64,000 nucleotides of DNA from the NCBI RefSeq assembly GCF_004402705.1, contig NZ_SOFM01000029.1, positions 22,941 through 86,940 of the forward strand. Reading direction: 5' to 3'. This document shows positions 56,529 to 63,111 of the stretch, in pieces. Position 1 is the first letter of the stretch; the number at the start of each line of letters is the position of its first letter. A program made the translations under genes and the position numbers. The notes under the pieces are model-generated. The model had not been told where the DNA came from and did no database searches. It saw only the letters and a list, made by a program, of their open reading frames with translations. This stretch comes from Cryobacterium mannosilyticum (lineage in GTDB: Bacteria; Actinomycetota; Actinomycetes; Actinomycetales; Microbacteriaceae).

Positions 56529-57722
56529 ATGGCGCGAGCATCCGTCACCGTGATCGGCGGGGGAATCCTGGGGCTGGCAGTAGCGGAACGACTGTCGCGC
56601 AGCGGGACCGCCGTGACGCTGCTGGAGAAGGAAGCCGGCTGGGCGGCCCACCAGACCGGCCACAATTCCGGTGTCGTCCACGCCGGACCGTACTACGCGG
56701 CCGGATCGCTCAAGGCGCGACTGTGCACGGCGGGCAACCGGTCGATGGCTGAGTTCGCGCTCGAGAACGAGATCCCCTATCAGCGATGCGGGAAGCTGAT
56801 CGTCGCCGTCACCCCGGAGGAAGTCCCGCGTCTGGACGCCCTCCATGACAGGGCTCTGGCGAACGAAGTAGTGACGAGGGTGCTGTCGGCCGAGGAGACG
56901 CTCGACTTCGAGCCGAACGTCAGGGCCGTGAAGGCGCTCAGGGTCGAGGCCACCGGAATCATCGATTACGGCGGCGTGAGCCGCGTGCTCGCCCGGAAGG
57001 CGGCGGAGAATGGGGCCACGCTCCTGCTCGGCGCACGCGTGGAGAGCATCCGGGTGGACGGGGGCGGGGTGAGCGTCGGCCACGCCGGCGGCAGTGTGAG
57101 GTCCGAGCTCCTCATCAATTGCGCCGGCCTGCACGCGGACCGAATCGCGGCCCTCGCCGGAGTCACCCCGGAGGTGCGCATCGTGCCCTTCCGCGGCGAA
57201 TACTACGAACTCATCCCGGAACGACGCGCCCTGGTCAGAGGCCTCATCTATCCGGTCCCCGACCCGGCATTGCCCTTCCTCGGGGTGCACCTCACGCGGA
57301 TGATCGACGGCACTGTCCACGCCGGTCCGAACGCCGTTCTGGCTCTCTCGCGGGAAGGCTACGACTGGCGCACGGTCAACCTGCGCGATTCGATCGAATC
57401 GATCACCTATCCGGGGTTTCTCCGAATGGCCAGGCGCAACATCGGGACCGGGGCAGGCGAGGTGGCTCGCTCCTTCTCGCAGCGACTGTTCGCCCGCAGC
57501 CTGGCCCGGCTGGTGCCGGAGATCGGACGCGGCGACATCGTGCGCGCGGGCGCGGGGGTGAGAGCTCAGGCCGTTCGCCCCGACGGCGCGCTCGCCGATG
57601 ACTTCGTCATCCAGCGTGCGCCAAGGCAGGTGCACGTGCTCAACGCGCCGTCGCCAGCGGCGACGAGTTCCCTCGAGATCGCCCGTCACATCGCCGCCCT
57701 CGTCCTCGACGTCACCCACTGA
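56529..57722 (+). CDS. lhgO: L-2-hydroxyglutarate oxidase (FAD-dependent)
   Basis: A 397-residue flavoenzyme that oxidises L-2-hydroxyglutarate to 2-oxoglutarate. SVTVIGGGILGLAVAERLSR is the FAD site; GHNSGVVHAGPYYAAGSLKARL is the diagnostic LhgO/L2HGDH stretch; LLINCAGLHADRIA, FRGEYYELIPE and FLGVHLTRMIDGTVHAGPNA follow. It ends near DFVIQRAPRQVHVLNAPSPA. GAGGAAG lies before the ATG. It stands alone on the plus strand between two minus-strand polysaccharide units; whether it acts on a sugar-linked metabolite or is a passenger is unclear. Confidence 0.88.
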   Translation: MARASVTVIGGGILGLAVAERLSRSGTAVTLLEKEAGWAAHQTGHNSGVVHAGPYYAAGSLKARLCTAGNRSMAEFALENEIPYQRCGKLIVAVTPEEVPRLDALHDRALANEVVTRVLSAEETLDFEPNVRAVKALRVEATGIIDYGGVSRVLARKAAENGATLLLGARVESIRVDGGGVSVGHAGGSVRSELLINCAGLHADRIAALAGVTPEVRIVPFRGEYYELIPERRALVRGLIYPVPDPALPFLGVHLTRMIDGTVHAGPNAVLALSREGYDWRTVNLRDSIESITYPGFLRMARRNIGTGAGEVARSFSQRLFARSLARLVPEIGRGDIVRAGAGVRAQAVRPDGALADDFVIQRAPRQVHVLNAPSPAATSSLEIARHIAALVLDVTH

Positions 57723-57772
57723 GTCGCCTGTCGGAAACGGCTCGAACCGCGCTTGCCGGGCGCAGGCGAGGC

Positions 57773-58486
57773 TCAGGTCGATGCCGAGAAGGCCCCGAAC
57801 ACCACGTAGCTGCATCCGCCGTCGATCGTTGTGGCGCTGATCGTCACCGTGTTGTTTCCCCGGGTGAACGTGAGCGCCGTGGACCCGTCCAGCGCTGGTG
57901 CCGGGGTGTCGAACAGGCCGAGTCTCGCCAGGGCGGTGCGGTAGAAATCCATCACCTCGGCGACGGTGAGGGTCGTCTGCGCCGTCAGGGCGGCCTGCAG
58001 GCGGGACCCCTCGGCCGCGACGGAGCTGGTCCCGACCGTGGAATGCGGCGCCTGGGGTAGCACCCGACTCGGGAACCCTGCCACTATCGACCCGACCGCG
58101 TTGGAGGTGTCCGGCAGAGGCAGAGTCACCAGGTCCGCCAGGGGTTTCGAGGTCGGCAGGGTGTCCGGCCCGGGGTCCGGTGCAACCGGATCGGCCTCAC
58201 GTGGCTCGGCGGACTTCGTCGGTGAGGGCACGGCCGAGGAAGGGGGTGCCTGCTTCGGCGAGGGCACGGCCGAGGAAGGCGGTGTCTGCTTCGGGGCAGG
58301 CTCGGTACCCGGCGCTGTCGTCGCGGGGGACCGCGGACCCGAGGTGGACGGGGGCAGACCGCCGTCGGCCGCACTCGACCCGGCCACCGGGGCGGTCCGT
58401 GTGCCGGACTGCTGGAGGACGAGCGCGCCGCCCGCCGCAACGAGGAGGGCGGTGACGGCGATGCCGGCGAGGAGTCTGCGGCGCAT
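57773..58486 (-). CDS. Secreted or anchored Pro/Ser-rich protein of unknown function
   Basis: A 237-residue protein. An N-terminal helix (LLAGIAVTALLVAAGGALVL) works as an uncleaved anchor or signal; no lipobox Cys is seen. A ~75-residue linker contains two tandem 12-residue repeats (PKQxPPSSAVPS). The C-terminal ~120 residues form a small domain with VAEVMDFYRTALARLGLFDT and TALTFTRGNNTVTISATTID, like the sensor-type beta domains of envelope proteins. GGAGA precedes the ATG. It is 2 nt downstream of the acyltransferase and probably co-transcribed with the initiating transferase. Confidence 0.72.
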   Translation of the reverse strand: MRRRLLAGIAVTALLVAAGGALVLQQSGTRTAPVAGSSAADGGLPPSTSGPRSPATTAPGTEPAPKQTPPSSAVPSPKQAPPSSAVPSPTKSAEPREADPVAPDPGPDTLPTSKPLADLVTLPLPDTSNAVGSIVAGFPSRVLPQAPHSTVGTSSVAAEGSRLQAALTAQTTLTVAEVMDFYRTALARLGLFDTPAPALDGSTALTFTRGNNTVTISATTIDGGCSYVVFGAFSAST

Positions 58487-58488
58487 GG

Positions 58489-59091
58489 TCAGTTCTCCGA
58501 GACGGGGGAGAGGCGACCGTCCACCTCGCGAAACGCGGCGCCGGTGGCGGGGCATCTGCAGAGGTCCCCGTCCCGGACCAGCGGGATGCCCGCGGGCCCC
58601 ACCCAGCCGACCTGCCGTGCCGGGACGCCTGCCACAATGGCGTAGTCGGGCACGTCCTTTGTCACGACGGCGCCGGCCGCGACCAGCGCCCACCGTCCGA
58701 TCCGGACCGGGGCGATGCAGACGGCGCGGGCACCGACGGATGCGCCGGTGCCGACCTGAACACCGACCGCATGCCAGTCATCGGCGCTCTTGAGCGTGCC
58801 GTCGGGATTGATGGCGCGGGGGTACTCGTCATTGGTGAAGACAACCGCCGGACCGATGAAGACCCCGTCTTCGAGCACGGCCGGCTCATAGACGAGCGCG
58901 TAGTTCTGCACCTTGCAGTTGGAGCCGAGGATCACGCCGGGACCGATATACGCGCCGCGGCCCAGGGTGCATCCTGAGCCGACGCGGGCATACTCCCTGA
59001 CCTGGGCCAGGTGCCAGATGGTCGTGCCGTCGCCGATCGTGGCGAGCGGGTCAACGTCCGCCGTGGCGGCGATGCGACTCTCCTGAACCAT
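58489..59091 (-). CDS. Hexapeptide sugar acetyltransferase (WbpD/WlbB-like)
   Basis: About 200 residues of left-handed beta-helix. IGDGTTIWHLAQVREYARVG and GCTLGRGAYIGPGVILGSN, then VQNYALVYEPAVLEDGVFIG and FTNDEYPRA, match WbpD/WlbB, which acetylate the 3-amino group of UDP-HexNAc3N uronic acid. A C-terminal extension with CRCPATG ends in VDGRLSP. The start at 59091 has AGGGGGA upstream; the ATG at 59121 is also plausible. With the Gfo/Idh and second DegT genes it could complete a diacetamido-uronate branch. Confidence 0.83.
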   Translation of the reverse strand: MVQESRIAATADVDPLATIGDGTTIWHLAQVREYARVGSGCTLGRGAYIGPGVILGSNCKVQNYALVYEPAVLEDGVFIGPAVVFTNDEYPRAINPDGTLKSADDWHAVGVQVGTGASVGARAVCIAPVRIGRWALVAAGAVVTKDVPDYAIVAGVPARQVGWVGPAGIPLVRDGDLCRCPATGAAFREVDGRLSPVSEN

Positions 59092-59141
59092 CCGGGATCC
59101 CCCTACGCGTTGATCAGACATTCCACCCCACCGCCTTGGCA

Positions 59142-60689
59142 TCAATACGCGCCGGACGGGTGGGTGAGCACTCGAAGGGTTCGCCACAGGATCATCAGAT
59201 CGCCGGCCAGCGACCAGTTCTCGACATAGTAGAGATCGAGGCGCACGCTTTCGTCCCAGTCGAGATCCGACCGTCCGTTGACCTGCCACATGCCGGTGAG
59301 TCCCGGCTTGATGTAGAGGCGCCGGTGCACATGCTCTTCGTATTCATCCACCTCGGTGGGCAGCGGGGGCCGAGGACCGACCAGGCTCATCTCGCCGACG
59401 AGGACGTTCCAGAGCTGAGGCAGCTCATCGAGCGAATACTTGCGGAGGATCCGGCCCACCCGGGTCACGCGGGGATCGTTGCGGATCTTGAATAGCACCC
59501 CGGACCCCTCGTTCTTGTCGAGCAGGCCGGCGAGGTCCTTCTCCGCTGTCTGGACCATGGAACGGAACTTGAGCATCTGGAATGTCTGCTCGTTCCGCCC
59601 GCAACGTTCCTGCCGGAAGAGCGCCGGACCGGGAGTGTCGGCCTTCACGACGATCGCGATCACCGCCAGCAGGGGCGCGATCAGGAGCAGACCGCACCCG
59701 GCGGCGACGACGTCGAGGGTTCGCTTGAGCACATGCCGCGTTCCCTCGAAGTGGGGGATCTCCACATGGATCAGCGGCAGGCCTTCGACCGGGCGGAAGT
59801 GGATGCGGGGCCCGGCGACATCCGTCAGCCGGCTGGAGAGGACAAGCTCGGCCGAGGTCCCCTCGAGGTCCCAGCCGAGGTTGCGGATGAAGGTGCTGCC
59901 GCCCCGAGGCTGACCGGCCACCACGACCGCGTCGACTCCCATCGACGTCACCGCACCCGCCACATGGGCGGAGTCGGCGACCACGGGAATCCGTTTGCCC
60001 CGGGAGAGGATGCCCGTCGTGTCGCCGTCTTCGAGGGCGACCCCGACCACGTGGTAGGCGGCGCCGGATTTCTCGGCGATCTGGCGTACGACGTACTCCA
60101 CGTCTTCGCGGATGCCGACCACGATGACGCGGGAGAGATAGTGCCCGAAGTGACGCTGGTGGAGGAGCCATTTCCGCCACAGCCATCGCTCCAGGGTGAG
60201 CCCGATCATGCCGAGGGGCAGGGCGAAGATGAAAAAGCTCCGGGCGATGTCGATTTGGAAGACCAGGAACGCGATGGCGAGCAGGCCGAATGCCAGGGCG
60301 CTCGCATTGACCACCTGGCGGTACTCGTTTGCTCCCACTCCGATCACCCGGGAATCGCGGGTGTGGAACGCGCCGAGCGTGATGATCCAGATCGACACGA
60401 CCATCAATGCGACGACCCAGTAATCGACCCGGAAGGGGCCCGCCGCGACAGCGGCCGCGTCGGTGCCGAATCGCGCGACAAAGGCGACGCCCACCGCAAC
60501 CACGATGATGCTGACGTCGCTGATCCTCAACTTGGACCGGTATCTCCTGGCCCAGACCTGCCCGGAGGACTGCGAATCCGCAAAGACCTCCCGCACGGGA
60601 GTGTCCACCGTGTCGATGAGCCTCAGCCGGGCGCGTTGACCGATGGCTGACAAACCGGTGGACGGCAGATGTGCTTTGGCATTGGTCAT
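59142..60689 (-). CDS. Initiating undecaprenyl-phosphate sugar phosphotransferase
   Basis: A 515-residue polyprenyl glycosylphosphotransferase (WbaP/WcaJ type) that loads the first sugar-1-phosphate onto undecaprenyl phosphate. Four to five N-terminal helices lead to a Rossmann-like CoA_binding_3 region (VIVVGIREDVEYVVRQIAE), then one helix (VVAAGCGLLLIAPLLAVIAI) and the catalytic domain: RCGRNEQTFQMLKFRSM, RKYSLDELPQLWNVL, MSLVGPRPPLPTE and LYIKPGLTGMWQVNGRSDL. The start at 60689 has GGAGGTGA 7 nt upstream, so the open frame beyond is leader. First gene of its unit. Confidence 0.93.
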   Translation of the reverse strand: MTNAKAHLPSTGLSAIGQRARLRLIDTVDTPVREVFADSQSSGQVWARRYRSKLRISDVSIIVVAVGVAFVARFGTDAAAVAAGPFRVDYWVVALMVVSIWIITLGAFHTRDSRVIGVGANEYRQVVNASALAFGLLAIAFLVFQIDIARSFFIFALPLGMIGLTLERWLWRKWLLHQRHFGHYLSRVIVVGIREDVEYVVRQIAEKSGAAYHVVGVALEDGDTTGILSRGKRIPVVADSAHVAGAVTSMGVDAVVVAGQPRGGSTFIRNLGWDLEGTSAELVLSSRLTDVAGPRIHFRPVEGLPLIHVEIPHFEGTRHVLKRTLDVVAAGCGLLLIAPLLAVIAIVVKADTPGPALFRQERCGRNEQTFQMLKFRSMVQTAEKDLAGLLDKNEGSGVLFKIRNDPRVTRVGRILRKYSLDELPQLWNVLVGEMSLVGPRPPLPTEVDEYEEHVHRRLYIKPGLTGMWQVNGRSDLDWDESVRLDLYYVENWSLAGDLMILWRTLRVLTHPSGAY

Positions 60690-60777
60690 CGCGCATTCAC
60701 CTCCGGCGGGAGGGCTCGCGACGAGCGACATTTCGGGTGTTGGTTGCCGACTTGGGTGGAGCCGGACATTCTTCTGG

Positions 60778-60795
60778 GTCGACAAATGTGTCGAC
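60778..60795. promoter_or_regulatory. Palindrome in the initiating-transferase leader
   Basis: GTCGACA (60778-60784), AATG, TGTCGAC (60789-60795): a perfect 7-bp inverted repeat about 90 nt before the start codon. It may be an operator or a leader hairpin. Confidence 0.4.
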
Positions 60796-60822
60796 ACGTC
60801 AAGGACGTGATCACGGGCATTC

Positions 60823-60843
60823 CCTGCATTTCGGGTTACAGGT
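60823..60843 (-). repeat. 21-bp leader element, copy 2
   Basis: Identical over 21 bases to 56262-56282, and 134 nt upstream of the 60689 start codon in the same relative orientation. A second ACCCGAAATG lies at 60728-60737 between it and the gene, as a diverged copy does at the other locus. Confidence 0.75.
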
Positions 60844-60899
60844 ACTTCTCGGGTCGCATCAAACGCGCGGTCTAGGGGGCCAAACACCTGATACGGCAG

Positions 60900-60922
60900 G
60901 TAGTTGATCGATCCTCAACTAC
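60900..60922. promoter_or_regulatory. Inverted repeat overlapping the probable -10 of the transferase promoter
   Basis: GTAGTTGA (60900-60907) and TCAACTAC (60915-60922) are perfect inverted copies around TCGATCC. The likely minus-strand -10 (GAGGAT, 60916-60911) lies within it, so a bound protein could repress the promoter. Confidence 0.4.
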
Positions 60923-60938
60923 TCACAGGGCGAACATA

Positions 60939-60951
60939 CCCCCATTCGGGG
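60939..60951 (-). promoter_or_regulatory. C/G box upstream of the initiating transferase
   Basis: On the minus strand this reads CCCCGAATGGGGG followed by TATG. It matches the box at 29485-29497 exactly over 13 bp and then differs at one base of the flank. It lies 250 nt before the start codon and 22 nt before a GAGGAT hexamer. The surrounding 60690-61064 gap also holds the elements listed above and the tRNA terminator. Confidence 0.5.
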
Positions 60952-61026
60952 ACCGGGCGCTGTAACCAGATCGGGGGGTTGCGTCGGCGTAGGAAGCCGC
61001 ACGGTACTGCGCCCGGTTAACGTAAA

Positions 61027-61062
61027 GAAGACCACCCCAGTAGAAGCCTGGGAATGGTCTTC
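61027..61062 (-). terminator. Terminator of the tRNA group
   Basis: On the minus strand GAAGACCA pairs with TGGTCTTC (61055-61062 with 61027-61034), extended by CCCAG/CTGGG with small mismatches, and the following bases are T-rich (TTCTTTACG). It starts 3 nt after the tRNA-Phe 3' end, as expected for an intrinsic terminator of the leftward tRNA transcript. Confidence 0.8.
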
Positions 61063-61064
61063 AG

Positions 61065-61137
61065 TGGCCCCGACCGGCGTCGATCCGGTGACCTTTCGAT
61101 TTTCAGTCGAACGCTCTACCAACTGAGCTACAGGGCC
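61065..61137 (-). tRNA. tRNA-Phe (GAA)
   Basis: A 73-nt cloverleaf. Acceptor GGCCCTG pairs with CGGGGCC (one G-T), D-arm AGCTCAGTTGGTAGAGC, anticodon loop CTGAAAA with anticodon GAA, T-arm with GATCGACGCC, discriminator A, and no encoded CCA. It is the last of three tRNAs on this strand, followed by the terminator. Confidence 0.95.
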
Positions 61138-61207
61138 AGAAAGAAACCTCGAGAAGTCGCTTTCCAAGGAAAAAAACCCTCTCTTTCGAAAGGGCTTGTT
61201 GCCTTTG

Positions 61208-61281
61208 CGACCCTGACCGGACTTGAACCGGCGACCTCCGCCGTGACAGGGCGGCGCGCTAACCAACTGCGCTACAGGGCC
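61208..61281 (-). tRNA. tRNA-Asp (GTC)
   Basis: A 74-nt cloverleaf. Acceptor GGCCCTG with CAGGGTC, D-arm AGCGCAGTTGGTTAGCGC, anticodon loop CTGTCAC with anticodon GTC between CCGCC and GGCGG, T-arm CCGGTTCAAGTCCGG, discriminator G. No CCA is encoded. It lies 70 nt upstream of tRNA-Phe. Confidence 0.95.
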
Positions 61282-61369
61282 TCGTGATGAGACACATTCT
61301 TTATTCTATTGCGTGTTTACAGCTTGCAACGTGCACATAAGTCTTGCACATTTTTTGAACCGAACTGCG

Positions 61370-61442
61370 TAGCCCCAACGGGATTCGAACCCGTGTTAAC
61401 GCCGTGAAAGGGCGCCGTCCTAGGCCTCTAAACGATGGGGCC
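61370..61442 (-). tRNA. tRNA-Glu (TTC)
   Basis: A 73-nt cloverleaf. Acceptor GGCCCCA with TGGGGCT (one G-T), anticodon loop CTTTCAC with anticodon TTC between CGCC and GGCG, T-arm ACGGGTTCGAATCCCGT, discriminator A, no encoded CCA. It is the first of the three tRNAs; the 88-nt spacer to tRNA-Asp is A/T-rich. Confidence 0.95.
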
Positions 61443-61710
61443 GAGACGCCATAGACTTCATGGCTTCCGACGCATAAGCATACGGTCTGCACCCGGCAAA
61501 TCCCAAATCGAGTCGGAAACGGCGTTTTGCGGCCCGGTCCCGGCCTCTTCCCGGCGAGGGAGGCAGACCCGGCTCGCCCGAGAATGGCCGGGCTGCGGGC
61601 CGGTTCCCGGGTTAGATTCGGCAGAACGCTGGGCGAGTCTGCCCGAAGTTGTTATTGTGAAAAGAGTTAACACTGTGACGCATGTGTTCAACGAGCTCGA
61701 TCGGGGAGTA

Positions 61711-63111
61711 ATGAAGCGCATGGCATCCGCACGCGGCCGCACTGTCCTGAAGCGGCTGGGGGGTCTCCGGCCCTCGTCCGGCGCACGCTCTTCCGGCACA
61801 GGCACCCGCATCCGGCGCCGGTCCATCGCGGCGACCGGCTTCCTGGCGGCGCTCACCCTCTTCGTGACCCTTGCCGGCCCGGCCGGTCCGGCCCTCGCCG
61901 TCGACTACCCGACCTGGCAGGACCTCCAGAACGCCAAGTCCAACACGGCAGCGGCCGCAACCCAGGTAGCGCAGATCCAGGAGATGATCGCCAACCTCAC
62001 GGTGCAGGTGGCAGAGACCCAGGCGGAATCCGAGAAGCGCGGGGCCGAACTCCAGGTCGCCCAGGACAAGCTCGACGATGCCACCCGTCGCGCCAGCGAC
62101 CTGCAGGCTCAGGCGGATGCCGGCAAGGCCACCGCCGACGCCGCGACCAGGCAGGCAGGCCAGCTGGCCGCCCAGCTCTACCGCACCGGCGGCACCGACC
62201 TCAGCGTCAACCTGTTCCTCGACGGCCAGGCTGCCGGCAAGGGCGCCGATGCGCTGCTGTCCAAGCTCGGCAGCATGAGCAAGCTCGTCGAGCGCAGCTC
62301 CGACGTGTACGACCAGGCGCAGACGGCACGCAACACCGCCCAGGCGCTCGGCGACCAGGCCAAGATCGCGCAGACCGAGCGTGAGGCGCTGCGGGTCGAG
62401 GCCGAGGCTGCCCTCGTCGCGGCCCAGGCCGCGGCCGAGGCGGCAGCGAACGCGCTGACCGAATCCCAGGCCAAGAGCGTCGAGCTCGACGCCCAGCTCA
62501 AGTTCATGCAGGACGCCCAGGCCACCACCACGGCCGGCTACGAGGCCGGGGTCGCCGAACGCGCGCGCCTCGCGGCCATCGAAGCAGAGCGCGCCCGAGC
62601 CGCGGCCGCGGCTGCGGCAGCCGCCAACCGCAACAGCGGCGGGGGAGCGACCGGCAGTGCCGGCGCGGGTCTCGGCGGCGGCTACATCAACAACGGCTGG
62701 GCGGTTCCGGCCAGCGGGCGTATCACCGACGGCTTCGGCCCTCGCCCCGTGATCTGCGGCGGCGGCAGCTGCAGCAAGGGCTTCCACAGCGGAACCGACA
62801 TCGGTGCCGGCTGCAGCGCCCCGATCTACGCGGCCAGCGACGGCACGGTCACCTACGCCGGCTCCAGCGGGAACTACGGCAACTACATTCAGATCGACAA
62901 CGGTGGTGGCGTCTCGACCGGCTACGCGCACATCCGCTCGGGTGGGATCTTCGTCTCCAACGGGCAGCGCGTCTCGGCCGGCCAGAACATCGCGAGCGTC
63001 GGCAGCACCGGCGCTTCCACGGGCTGCCACCTCCACTTCGAGGTGCGCACCAACGGCACCCAGATCAATCCGCAGCCGTTCATGGCCGACAGGGGAGTGC
63101 CACTTGGCTGA
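61711..63111 (+). CDS. Coiled-coil M23 peptidase (envelope peptidoglycan hydrolase)
   Basis: A 466-residue exported protein. The start at 61711 has GGGAG upstream; a longer in-frame GTG is possible. After a basic N-terminus and signal peptide (FLAALTLFVTLAGPAGPALA) comes YPTWQDLQNAK and a long Ala-rich coiled coil (~80-320) of the NlpC/P60-M23 CwlO type, then a Gly-rich linker and an M23 domain with metal ligands in GFHSGTDIGAG and CHLHFEV. Two extra Cys in ICGGGSCSKGF may form a disulfide. It probably cleaves cross-bridges under control of an FtsEX-like partner not seen here. Confidence 0.9.
   Translation: MKRMASARGRTVLKRLGGLRPSSGARSSGTGTRIRRRSIAATGFLAALTLFVTLAGPAGPALAVDYPTWQDLQNAKSNTAAAATQVAQIQEMIANLTVQVAETQAESEKRGAELQVAQDKLDDATRRASDLQAQADAGKATADAATRQAGQLAAQLYRTGGTDLSVNLFLDGQAAGKGADALLSKLGSMSKLVERSSDVYDQAQTARNTAQALGDQAKIAQTEREALRVEAEAALVAAQAAAEAAANALTESQAKSVELDAQLKFMQDAQATTTAGYEAGVAERARLAAIEAERARAAAAAAAAANRNSGGGATGSAGAGLGGGYINNGWAVPASGRITDGFGPRPVICGGGSCSKGFHSGTDIGAGCSAPIYAASDGTVTYAGSSGNYGNYIQIDNGGGVSTGYAHIRSGGIFVSNGQRVSAGQNIASVGSTGASTGCHLHFEVRTNGTQINPQPFMADRGVPLG

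Noticed and set aside
29693..60689. Recently transferred genomic island
   Set aside because: GC-rich codon use looks like the flanks and there is no integrase, IS or attachment repeat; the nearby tRNA genes show no duplicated 3' end that I can find.
60690..60887. Longer N-terminus of the initiating transferase (start at 60887)
   Set aside because: The extension covers the 21-bp leader element and palindromes, has no family similarity, and a strong GGAGGTGA site precedes the ATG at 60689.
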